Source: Tepidiformaceae bacterium
GTDB lineage: Bacteria; Chloroflexota; Dehalococcoidia; Tepidiformales; Tepidiformaceae
Length of the DNA stretch: 64,000 bases
Assembly (NCBI GenBank): GCA_958295975.1
Contig: OY282446.1
Coordinates: 721,289-785,288, forward strand
Direction of reading: 5' to 3'
This document shows, one piece after another, positions 34,989 through 42,293 of this stretch. Position numbers and translations under genes: made by a program. Every line of letters starts with the position of its first letter. Position 1 is the first letter of the stretch. Below the pieces are notes generated by a model. It worked only from the letters and a program-made list of their open reading frames with translations. It was not told the origin of the DNA and ran no database searches.

Positions 34989-35087
34989 CTAGCGCTCCCA
35001 CCACTTGCCGATGAGCACCATCGCGCCCAGCCCCAGGAAGATGGTGATGAAGACGAAAACCAGCTCGAGGAACTCGCCAACTTCCAC
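34989..35087 (-). CDS. 32-residue single-helix membrane protein at the head of the b6/Rieske operon
   Basis: The frame (M)[19 protein letters not shown]... ends in GKWWER, with one clear membrane helix. Start is GTG 35087; an in-frame GTG at 35099 is possible but its GGAG is too close. It is the first gene after a strong promoter and ends 4 nt before the b6 start. Size and layout recall the PetG/L/M/N-type single-helix subunits of cytochrome b6f, though no homology to any one of them can be claimed. Confidence 0.6.
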   Translation of the reverse strand: MEVGEFLELVFVFITIFLGLGAMVLIGKWWER

Positions 35088-35164
35088 TTGCCCGCGCACG
35101 CTCCGTTTCGGTCTGCCGGGCGGCCGCTGGCCCCCGGCGCGTTTGTGAATCCCGACGCAAGCGC

Positions 35165-35193
35165 GTTATACCGCCCCCGCCGCAGGCGGTCAA
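35165..35193 (-). promoter_or_regulatory. sigma-70-type promoter of the b6/Rieske operon
   Basis: On the minus strand: TTGACC at 35193-35188, 17-nt spacer, TATAAC at 35170-35165, ten of twelve matches to consensus. The -35 overlaps the stop of the upstream glycosyltransferase gene. The expected start site is about 35158. Confidence 0.75.
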
Positions 35194-35936
35194 ACGCGCG
35201 CCGCCGGGCGGGACCGCCCGAAGCGCATGCGCAGCAGCCCGCGCACGTCCTCGAGGGCGGTGCTGAGGATGCGGACCTTCGTGTCGGGGTCCTCGATCCA
35301 GCGCACGGGCAGCTCGCGGATGCGGAGGCCGCGGCGGTGGGCGAGGACGAGCAGCTCCGTGTCGAAGAACCACATGCCGTTCTCGATGGCGGGGGCCACG
35401 GCCTCGACGGCGCGGCGGCTGAGCGCCTTGAAGCCGCACTGCGCGTCGCTGATGCGCAGGCGCGGGAAGAAGGCGCGGATGAGCAGGACGTAGCCGCGCG
35501 AGGTGATCTCGCGCTTCAGGGAGCGCTCCGTGCGCGAGCGGCGGTGGAGGCGCGAGCCGATGGCCACGTCGCAGGTTCCGTCCGCCACCATGGCGATCAG
35601 CTCAGGCAGGTGGGCGAGGTCGGTGCTGAGGTCGACGTCCATGTAGGAGACGATGGCGGCGTCGCTGGCGAGCCAGGCCTCGCGCAGGGCGCGCCCGCGG
35701 CCCTTGACCGGCAGCACGAGGGCGCTCACCGGATCGTGTTCGGCGTCGAGGGCGCGGGCGAGCTCGGACGTGCCGTCGTCGGAGCCGTTGTCGGCGATGA
35801 CGAGCCGCCAGTCGTAGCGGGGTTCCGCGGCGAAGCAGGCGAGGGCGCGCTCGACGCTGTCGCGCAGGACGGTCACTTCGTTGTAGCAGGGAATGACGAC
35901 GTCGACGCGCGGGCGGGCGGGGGGCGGCTCCGTCAC
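35190..35936 (-). CDS. GT2-family glycosyltransferase (dolichyl-phosphate sugar synthase-like)
   Basis: 248 residues from a GTG start. GT-A fold: [30 protein letters not shown], and the metal-binding DxD in [10 protein letters not shown]. The C-terminal [17 protein letters not shown] and [20 protein letters not shown] fit polyprenyl/dolichyl-phosphate mannose or glucose synthases. No membrane helices. It would make lipid-linked sugars for cell-envelope glycosylation, possibly feeding the GT-C proteins at the right end of the window. Confidence 0.88.
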   Translation of the reverse strand: MTEPPPARPRVDVVIPCYNEVTVLRDSVERALACFAAEPRYDWRLVIADNGSDDGTSELARALDAEHDPVSALVLPVKGRGRALREAWLASDAAIVSYMDVDLSTDLAHLPELIAMVADGTCDVAIGSRLHRRSRTERSLKREITSRGYVLLIRAFFPRLRISDAQCGFKALSRRAVEAVAPAIENGMWFFDTELLVLAHRRGLRIRELPVRWIEDPDTKVRILSTALEDVRGLLRMRFGRSRPAARV

Positions 35937-35957
35937 GGCGGGCCCACGGCGGCGCGG

Positions 35958-36215
35958 CTAGCGCGGGCGCAGGGCGGCCAGGCGGCGCTTGGCGCGATCC
36001 GCCCGCGCGGTGGGGATGGCGCCCTTGCGCGCGGCGCGGTCGAGCACGGAGTAGGCGCGGTCGAGGGCCTCGCCGTAGCGATCGCCGTCGCCGCCCGCGG
36101 CGGCCTCGCGCACGGCGCGCACGGCGCCGCGCGATTCCGAGCGCGCGGCGCGGTTGCGGGCGCGCCGCCTGAGCGACTGGCGCCAGCGCTTCAGCGCCGA
36201 GCGGGTGTTGGCCAT
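35958..36215 (-). CDS. rpsT: 30S ribosomal protein S20
   Basis: 85 residues: MANTRSALKRWRQSLRRRAR then an Arg/Ala-rich helix bundle ending KGAIPTARADRAKRRLAAL, as in S20. AGGAGG lies 10 nt upstream of ATG 36215. It precedes the GT2 gene on the same strand and is divergent from rho. Confidence 0.9.
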   Translation of the reverse strand: MANTRSALKRWRQSLRRRARNRAARSESRGAVRAVREAAAGGDGDRYGEALDRAYSVLDRAARKGAIPTARADRAKRRLAALRPR

Positions 36216-36512
36216 CGGGTTCCGCCCTCCTGTGGGGAGCATGGTAGGGCCGCGGGCGGCTGCGCGCAAAGGGGGGCCGCGGGGGCGCTTGCCCCTTGCG
36301 CGCGGCGGACGTACTCTTTGGGGGCGCTGGAACGACGGAGCCCGGCTTCCCGCCGAAGCGCTCGCCAGCCACACCTCAACGTTCGAGGTTCCCACTTTCA
36401 GTCCCGCATCGTTCGAGCGCCGCTCGCCGCGGGCGTCAGGATCGCCGCCATCGCACGCGCACCGGAATCCCCCGCCGCCGAGAAGGCCGCCGCCCGCGAG
36501 GACGGGGCCGCC
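36216..36512. other. intergenic region between rpsT and rho
   Basis: A 297-bp gap. It must contain the promoters for rpsT (left) and rho (right). An open frame runs through it into rho without a good upstream start. The only structure seen is the inverted repeat ACCTC...GAGGT around AACGTTC at 36373-36389. No convincing -35/-10 pair was found for rho. Confidence 0.4.
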
Positions 36513-37787
36513 GTGTCGACGCTCAACATCACCGAGCTGGAGGGCTCCACGCGGGGCGATTTGATCCGCATCGCGCGCGAGCTGGGGGTGGACAACGCCT
36601 CCACGCTGCGCAAGCGCGACCTCATCTTCCGGCTGCTGCAGACGCAGGCGGAGCGCCGGGGGAACCTCTTCTCGGGGGGCTTCCTCGAGGTTTCGGACGA
36701 CGGCAACTACGGCTTCCTGCGCGGGGAGACGATGCTGCCGGGGCCGCACGACATCTACGTGGCGCAGTCGCAGCTGCGGCGCTTCGCGCTGCGTCCGGGC
36801 GACTACGTGACGGGGCAGATCCGCCCGCCGCGCGACAACGAGAAGTACTACGGGCTGCAGAAGGCGGAGGCGGTGAACGGGCTCGACCCGGAGGCGGCCA
36901 AGCGGCGGCCCTTCTTCGAGAACCTGACCGCCGTCTTCCCCAACGAGCAGCTGCGGCTGGAGACGACGCCGGAGAACCTGACGCACCGCCTGATCGACCT
37001 GATCGCGCCCATCGGGCGGGGGCAGCGGGCGCTGATCGTGTCGCCGCCCAAGGCGGGCAAGACGATGCTGCTGCAGAACATCGCCAACGGCGTCACCAGC
37101 AACCACCCGGACGTGCACCTGATGGTGGTGCTCATCGGGGAGCGCCCGGAGGAAGTGACGGACATGCGCCGCAGCGTGCGCGGCGAGGTGATGAGCAGCA
37201 CCTTCGACGAGCCTGTGGAGGACCACACGCGCGTGGCCGAGATGGCCTTCGAGCGGGCGCGGCGGCTGGTGGAGGGGGGGCAGGACGTGGTCGTGCTCAT
37301 GGATTCGATCACGCGCGCCACGCGCGCCTACAACCTGGCCCTGCCGCCGAGCGGGCGCACGCTCACGGGCGGCGTCGATCCGATCGCGCTCTATCCGCCC
37401 AAGCGGCTCTTCGGGGCCGCGCGCAAGTGCGAGGAGGGCGGCTCGCTGACCGTCATCGCCACCTGCCTGGTCGATACCGGCAGCCGCATGGACGAGGTGA
37501 TCTTCGAGGAGTTCAAGGGCACGGGGAACATGGAGCTGCGGCTGGACCGCAAGCTGTCCGAGCGCCGCTTCTACCCGGCCATCGACATCCAGGCGAGTTC
37601 GACGCGGCGCGAGGAGCTGCTGCTGGACGAGGCCACGCTCAAGGGCGTGTGGCTGGTGCGGCGCATGACGGCCATGATCGCGCAGAACGCGCCCAACGCG
37701 AACGAGGCGGCGGAGCGGCTGCTGGAGCGGCTGGGGCGCGCGGAGACGAACGCCGAGTTCCTCGCCAGCCTGCGGACCGAGGTCTGA
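36513..37787 (+). CDS. rho: transcription termination factor Rho
   Basis: 424 residues from GTG 36513 (GAGGA 10 nt upstream). N-terminal helix-turn ([20 protein letters not shown]), the OB-fold RNA-binding site ([20 protein letters not shown]), Walker A SPPKAGKT and Walker [10 protein letters not shown]. The Q/R-loop region and secondary RNA-binding [17 protein letters not shown] are present. Hexameric RNA helicase that ends transcription. The window's shortage of T-tailed hairpins fits heavy use of Rho. Confidence 0.97.
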   Translation: MSTLNITELEGSTRGDLIRIARELGVDNASTLRKRDLIFRLLQTQAERRGNLFSGGFLEVSDDGNYGFLRGETMLPGPHDIYVAQSQLRRFALRPGDYVTGQIRPPRDNEKYYGLQKAEAVNGLDPEAAKRRPFFENLTAVFPNEQLRLETTPENLTHRLIDLIAPIGRGQRALIVSPPKAGKTMLLQNIANGVTSNHPDVHLMVVLIGERPEEVTDMRRSVRGEVMSSTFDEPVEDHTRVAEMAFERARRLVEGGQDVVVLMDSITRATRAYNLALPPSGRTLTGGVDPIALYPPKRLFGAARKCEEGGSLTVIATCLVDTGSRMDEVIFEEFKGTGNMELRLDRKLSERRFYPAIDIQASSTRREELLLDEATLKGVWLVRRMTAMIAQNAPNANEAAERLLERLGRAETNAEFLASLRTEV

Positions 37788-37860
37788 GCCGCCGCTTGCG
37801 CGGGACGCGCGGCGCCGCGAGACTTATGTGCCCTTGCGGACAGCCCCTCCGAACGAAGCC

Positions 37861-39108
37861 ATGTCCATGAACGCGAACGAAGCGGCCACCAGCTCCGCGA
37901 ACGCGGGCCCGACGGCGGCCTACGGCGGCGACGGGCGGGAACGTCCGGCCGCGCGCTCGCACGCCCACGGACACGTGGGGATGCGCGCGGCGCTGCACCT
38001 GCTGATGGTGGCGCTGGCCGCGCTCGGCGCGCTGGCGGCGGCGAGCCTGACGGGCGAGGAGGCGGCGCCGTTCGTGACCTCCGTGCCGCCCGCGCCGCTC
38101 TCCGGCGTGCGCGCCATCGAACGCGCGGCCGAGGCCCTCCTGCGGCCGGGCGGGGGGCTGGGGACGGAGGAATCGCCGCTGCGCTCGGCCCCGTCCGCGC
38201 GGGCGGTGGGGGGGGACGACGGCCTGCGCCTCACGGAGAACATCAGCCCGGAGTCGTCGCTGAGCGCGGGCACGGTGTTCGCGGCCAGCGGCGGCGGGGC
38301 GCTGGCCGACCTGATCGACCCGCTCCTGCCGCACGCCTACCACACCACCCGCGCGGGGGACACGATCGCGGGGCTGGCCGCCAGCTACGGGATCCTCGAG
38401 GAGACGATCCTCGACAACAACCTCGAGGCGCACGACGACCATCTGGATGAGGGGCAGGTGCTCCTCATCCCGCTGCAGGACGGCATCCTGCATTCGGTGG
38501 CGCAGGGCGAGACGCTCTCCTCCATCGTCGAGCAGTACGACAACATCGACGCGGACACGATCACGGAATTCCGCCCGAACAACCTGTTCGACGGGCGGGA
38601 GCTGGCGGCGGGGACGTACGTGCTGCTGCCGGGCGCGGAGCGCAAGCCGCCCCCCCCGCCGCCGGTGGTGGAGGGCAACGGCAACTGGTACGGCCCGCCG
38701 CCGCCCACGGACAGCACGTTCGGGCTGCCGCTGGCGGGCTGGAACGCGATCACGGACACCTTCGGCACCTACCGCGGCGAGGGCCGCATCCACGAGGGCA
38801 TCGACCTCGGCCTGTGGGGCTACTGGAAGTCGCCCATCTTCGCCAGCTGCTCCGGCACCGTGACGCGCGTGGAGTGGTGGAACTACAGCTACGGCTACCA
38901 CGTGATCGTCGATTGCGGCGACGGCTGGGAGACGCTCTACGCCCACTTCAGCGACATCTCCGTGGTCTGGGGCCAGTGGGTGGAGCAGGGCGAGGTGCTC
39001 GGCATCTCCGGCTCGACGGGCTTCAGCACGGGCGAGCACCTGCACTTCGAGATCCGCCACGGGGGCGTGCCCCACGACCCGGCGCAGTACATCGACTTCT
39101 CCCCGTAA
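37861..39108 (+). CDS. LysM-containing M23 endopeptidase
   Basis: 415 residues from ATG 37861 (GTG 37828 possible). A membrane helix or signal lies near residues 41-65 (HLLMVALAALGALAAASL). Two LysM domains follow (RAGDTIAGLAASYGILEETI; AQGETLSSIVEQYDNIDADT), then a Pro run and the LytM/M23 domain: HEGIDLG (zinc His/Asp), LYAHFS and GEHLHFEIRHGG. It is expected to cut peptidoglycan cross-links outside the membrane. Convergent with the sortase gene (11 nt apart). Confidence 0.92.
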   Translation: MSMNANEAATSSANAGPTAAYGGDGRERPAARSHAHGHVGMRAALHLLMVALAALGALAAASLTGEEAAPFVTSVPPAPLSGVRAIERAAEALLRPGGGLGTEESPLRSAPSARAVGGDDGLRLTENISPESSLSAGTVFAASGGGALADLIDPLLPHAYHTTRAGDTIAGLAASYGILEETILDNNLEAHDDHLDEGQVLLIPLQDGILHSVAQGETLSSIVEQYDNIDADTITEFRPNNLFDGRELAAGTYVLLPGAERKPPPPPPVVEGNGNWYGPPPPTDSTFGLPLAGWNAITDTFGTYRGEGRIHEGIDLGLWGYWKSPIFASCSGTVTRVEWWNYSYGYHVIVDCGDGWETLYAHFSDISVVWGQWVEQGEVLGISGSTGFSTGEHLHFEIRHGGVPHDPAQYIDFSP

Positions 39109-39119
39109 CGGGGCGAGGC

Positions 39120-39884
39120 TCAGGGAACGTTGGCGGCGGCCATGTCCGAGGGGCGGTCCACGCGCCGGGCGATGACGATGTCGCGGTGCAGGTAGTCGCC
39201 CGAGCCGCGCGCCGAGGTGGCCACGAATTCGCCGCCGCAGGTGATGAGCGTGATCCACTCCTCGTCGGCGGGGCGCAGCAGCTCGGGATCCTCGGCCCGG
39301 TCCGCGTGGATGAGGTCGCGCATGGGCACGTCGTCCTTCAGGTAGCGCTGCTGGAAGAAGACCTCGTAGACGTACTCGCGCCCGTCGTCCATGACCAGCA
39401 CGATCTCGTCGCCGTCGTTCAGTTCCGTGAGCGCGAAGAACGGCCCCCGGATGTCGGGCCAGTAGTCCTTGTGGGCGGAGTAGATGGTGTCGCCGTCGAT
39501 GCCGGGCTTGCCGTACCTGTGGTACCAGGCGACGTTGTGCGGGTCGTCGGGCACGTCGAGCTCGTTGCGCTCGCGGTTGATGCCGACGCGCTCGATGGCG
39601 GCGTCCACCTCGAGCGCGGGGATGCGCATGGCCACCAGCTCGCCGTCGTAGGGCTCGGGCGTGGGCGTCGGTTCGGGGGACGCCGCCACCGTGGCGGTGG
39701 CGCGGGGCGTGGCCGTGGCGGACGAGGCCGCCGCCGCGACGACCGCGGCCTGCGTCTCCGCGGGGGCCTGCGTGGCGGTCGCGACCGGTTCCACCGACAC
39801 CTCGGCGCCGCCGCCGCAGGCCGCGACGAGCAGCATGAGCGCCGCCAGAAGAAACGCAATCGGGGTGAAACGCAATCCGTGCAC
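39120..39884 (-). CDS. lipoprotein-anchored sortase-family transpeptidase
   Basis: 254 residues from GTG 39884 (GGAG 7 nt upstream); an ATG at 39956 would give a longer, less likely N-terminus. The signal peptide ends in a lipobox (LVAAC), then a Ala/Thr/Pro linker to about residue 80. The sortase barrel has catalytic His in YSAHKDYW, Cys in LITCGGEF and Arg in DIVIARR. Class D/E-like. It may anchor surface proteins; the neighbouring Thr-Pro protein lacks an obvious LPxTG. Confidence 0.9.
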   Translation of the reverse strand: MHGLRFTPIAFLLAALMLLVAACGGGAEVSVEPVATATQAPAETQAAVVAAAASSATATPRATATVAASPEPTPTPEPYDGELVAMRIPALEVDAAIERVGINRERNELDVPDDPHNVAWYHRYGKPGIDGDTIYSAHKDYWPDIRGPFFALTELNDGDEIVLVMDDGREYVYEVFFQQRYLKDDVPMRDLIHADRAEDPELLRPADEEWITLITCGGEFVATSARGSGDYLHRDIVIARRVDRPSDMAAANVP

Positions 39885-39969
39885 GATCCTGCTCCGTGCC
39901 CGCCGTAAACCAGTATCGGGGAAAACGCCGGTAGCGTCCACCGCACGGGCCCACACGCGCGCGGGCGTC

Positions 39970-40965
39970 TTAACCCCCGCCGATCACGGGCCCGTCGCCG
40001 GGCGGCGGGGCCGGAGGCGGAGGCCGCTGCGGCGACGGCGCGCGGGGCGGCGCGGCCCGGGGCTGGCGCGAGGGCGCTCCGCCGAGCGGCCCGCCGGGGG
40101 GCGGACGCTCTCCGGAGCGCGCGAGCCACGAGAACACGGCGATGCCGACGGCGGCGAGGCCCGCGATGACGGCCAGCACGATGATGGCGACGGGCGCTCC
40201 GCCGCCGTCGTCCGCGGGCGGGACCGGCGTCGCGGTCGGCGTGGGCGTCAGAGTTGGGGTTGGCGTCGGGGTGGGAGTCGGCGTGGGCGTGGGCGTCGGC
40301 TCCGGCGTGGCCGCTTGCGTCGGTTCCGGCGTGGGAGTGGGCGTCGGGGTTGGGGTTGGCGTGGGCGTCTCCGTTGGCGTGGCCGTGGGTTCCGGCGTGG
40401 CCGTCGCCGTGGCCGTGGGTTCCGGCGTGGCAGTGGCCGTGGCCGTCGGAGTTGGCGTGGGCGTGGGCGTGGGCGTGGGCGTGGGCGTAGCCGTCGGGGT
40501 CGGCGTCGGCGTCGGGGTAGGGGTGGGCGTTGGGGTAGGCGTGGGCGTCTCCGTGACCAGCGTGAGGTTGAGGGTGGTGGGGCTGCCACCAGACCGCCAC
40601 GTTCCCGTCTCGGCGGCCTCGCGGTCGCCGACGACGAAGCGCACCTCGTCGCCGGCGGTGCCGCAGCCCTCGCGCTGGCTCGCGGCCACGACCAGGACAA
40701 ACCACTGGGTGGGGCCGCCATTCGCGCGCGAGGTCACGCCGGGCTCCTGCGAGCACAACAGGCCGTTGACGTAGGCGTAGACCGCGAGCCCCCCGGGGAC
40801 CGGGCCATCGGGCGCGGAGACCGTGCCGATGAAGGCGGACGGCACTGCGGGCTGCGCCCCGGCCGGGGGGGCGGCGGGCAGGAGCGCCAGCCCCGCCGCG
40901 CAGGCGAGCGCGAGGGCCAGCGCGAAGGGGGGCACGGGCGCCCGTCGCCGCATCCGTTCGCGCAT
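39970..40965 (-). CDS. secreted Thr-Pro-repeat surface protein with C-terminal membrane helix
   Basis: 331 residues from ATG 40965 (GTG 40980 or ATG 40953 possible). N-terminal signal peptide ([23 protein letters not shown]), then a ~100-residue beta-type domain ([21 protein letters not shown] ... TTLNLTLV) with three cysteines. A low-complexity TPTPTP/ATPEP stalk of about 110 residues follows, then one membrane helix ([22 protein letters not shown]) and a Pro/Arg-rich cytoplasmic tail. A cell-surface stalk protein; binding partner unknown. Confidence 0.75.
   Translation of the reverse strand: MRERMRRRAPVPPFALALALACAAGLALLPAAPPAGAQPAVPSAFIGTVSAPDGPVPGGLAVYAYVNGLLCSQEPGVTSRANGGPTQWFVLVVAASQREGCGTAGDEVRFVVGDREAAETGTWRSGGSPTTLNLTLVTETPTPTPTPTPTPTPTPTPTATPTPTPTPTPTPTPTATATATPEPTATATATPEPTATPTETPTPTPTPTPTPTPEPTQAATPEPTPTPTPTPTPTPTPTLTPTPTATPVPPADDGGGAPVAIIVLAVIAGLAAVGIAVFSWLARSGERPPPGGPLGGAPSRQPRAAPPRAPSPQRPPPPAPPPGDGPVIGGG
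40220..40555 (-). repeat. Thr-Pro coding microsatellite
   Basis: About 330 bp of 6-bp and 12-bp units (GGCGTGGGCGTG-like on the plus strand) encoding alternating Thr-Pro with interspersed Ala and Glu. Copy number is expected to vary by slippage. Confidence 0.8.
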
Positions 40966-41011
40966 GGGGAAAGTGTACACCAGCGTAGGCGCATGCGCCC
41001 GAACGCACGGG

Positions 41012-41338
41012 TCAGTTCGGGGAGAGGGCGAGCGTGGGCGGGGTGAGCGCGAACTGCATCTCGACGGAGAACTCCTCGAGCTGGTCGCTCCAGCGGGCCC
41101 ACATGGCGCGCGCGCTGGCGGCCTCGGCGCTGCCGAAGGACTGCTGCATGGCGTTCACGTCGCGGAAGCGGTAGACGCCGAGGAGGACGCCGCCGCGCGT
41201 CTGGCCCCAGTGCACGGAGGCCACGCCGGGGATTTTGGCCACCTCGCGCAGGTGCTCGCGGCGGAACCAGTCGACGAAGGGCTGGCGCTCCCCGCGCACG
41301 CGCGCGCGCAACAGGATGAAGGGCTCCTCGCCTCTCAC
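41012..41338 (-). CDS. EthD/Dabb-like small ferredoxin-fold protein
   Basis: 108 residues from GTG 41338, overlapping the kinase stop by 4 nt. The pattern [11 protein letters not shown]...[26 protein letters not shown] fits an alpha+beta-barrel (EthD/Dabb) monomer, with the HLxEV region and a hydrophobic strand GVLLGVYRF. Such proteins act as dimers in aromatic or ether metabolism or as stress proteins; role here unknown. Confidence 0.6.
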   Translation of the reverse strand: MRGEEPFILLRARVRGERQPFVDWFRREHLREVAKIPGVASVHWGQTRGGVLLGVYRFRDVNAMQQSFGSAEAASARAMWARWSDQLEEFSVEMQFALTPPTLALSPN

Positions 41339-41841
41339 GCGCCCTCCCGGCAGAGCGCCTCGGCCAGGGCGAGGCTGGGGTCGAGGGGCCAGCGCGAATC
41401 CACGTGGATGCAAGGATACGCGAACGGCTCCTCGCGCCCGCGCATGCGCTCGTAGACGGCCACGTCCGCCTCGGAGACGCCCGCGCGGGGGGCGGAGAGG
41501 CGCTGACGCAGGACGGCGTCGGGGGCGGTGAGGCGCACGGCCACGAGGCGCGCGCCGGAGCGGCGGGCCAGCTGGACGAAGCCGCGGCGGTCGCGGGCGC
41601 GCAGGTTGGTGGCGTCCACGACCACGTGGCGGCCCTCGGCGAGGGCGGCGGCGGCGCGTTCGCGCACGGCGGCGAAGACGCGTGCGTGTTCGTCGCGCGT
41701 GTAGCGGCGTTCGCGGGGGAAGAGTTCGCGGCGCACGCGGTCGCTTTCGAGCAGGCGCGCGCGCAGGCGCGGCGCGAGCGCAGCGGCGAAGGTGGTCTTG
41801 CCCGAGGCGGGCAGGCCGCTGAGGAGGACGAGGGCGGTCAA
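41335..41841 (-). CDS. P-loop kinase (zeta-toxin/polynucleotide-kinase-like)
   Basis: 168 residues from TTG 41841 (GGAGG 10 nt upstream). Walker A GLPASGKT at the N-terminus, then LLESDRVRRELFP, VVVDATNLRARDRRGFVQLA (substrate/Walker B-like) and a LID-like RQRLSAPRAG. It fits the AAA_33 family of small kinases acting on nucleic acid ends, aminoglycosides or sugars. Coupled to the EthD-like gene. Confidence 0.8.
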   Translation of the reverse strand: MTALVLLSGLPASGKTTFAAALAPRLRARLLESDRVRRELFPRERRYTRDEHARVFAAVRERAAAALAEGRHVVVDATNLRARDRRGFVQLARRSGARLVAVRLTAPDAVLRQRLSAPRAGVSEADVAVYERMRGREEPFAYPCIHVDSRWPLDPSLALAEALCREGA

Positions 41842-41910
41842 TTGCGGGTAGCCTCCGGTCGTGCTACCTTCGCGCACGAAGACAGGTAAAGGAAGTCGAA
41901 CGAAGCAAGC

Positions 41911-42177
41911 TTGCTGGCCCAGGAAACGAAAGAAACCCTGATCCGGGAGTACGCCCGGCACGAAGGCGATACCGGATCCCCGGAAGTGCAGGTGGCGCTC
42001 CTGACGGAGCGCATCGCGTATCTGACCGGGCATCTGCAGAGGCACCGGCACGATTATCACACGCGCCGCGGGCTGCTGAAGCTCGTGGGACAGCGCCGCC
42101 GGCTGCTGCGCTATCTGAACAAGCGGGACGTGAACCGGTACCGCGCGCTCATCGGGCGCCTGGGGCTGCGCCGCTAG
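41911..42177 (+). CDS. rpsO: 30S ribosomal protein S15
   Basis: 88 residues from TTG 41911. [34 protein letters not shown] and [25 protein letters not shown] are the S15 signature. It is followed 116 nt later by pnp, the classic rpsO-pnp pair. Confidence 0.96.
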   Translation: MLAQETKETLIREYARHEGDTGSPEVQVALLTERIAYLTGHLQRHRHDYHTRRGLLKLVGQRRRLLRYLNKRDVNRYRALIGRLGLRR

Positions 42178-42202
42178 CCCGATTCGTTTCCCCGGCGCGG
42201 GC

Positions 42203-42222
42203 GCGGGCTCAGGGGAGCCCGC
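42203..42222 (+). terminator. hairpin in the rpsO-pnp intergenic region
   Basis: GCGGGCTC and GAGCCCGC form a perfect 8-bp stem around AGGG. A second palindrome (GCGGCCC C GGGCCGC) is at 42263-42277. They may attenuate read-through or serve as RNA-processing sites, as occurs between rpsO and pnp in E. coli; that role here is inference. Confidence 0.45.
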
Positions 42223-42293
42223 CGCAACGGCCCGCCGGGCGCTCCCCGAACCCGCCGAATTCGCGGCCCCGGGCCGCAAGAGAGAGTGTGTAC

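Noticed and set aside
36373-36389. ACCTC-AACGTTC-GAGGT repeat upstream of rho as a LexA-type operator
   Set aside because: Only one half-site resembles the actinobacterial SOS box; arms are 5 bp. Kept as a note in the intergenic region only.
40220-40555. Possible CRISPR-like or regulatory repeat at the Thr-Pro region
   Set aside because: Six-base periodicity with no spacers, in frame with the Thr-Pro stalk; it is coding microsatellite.
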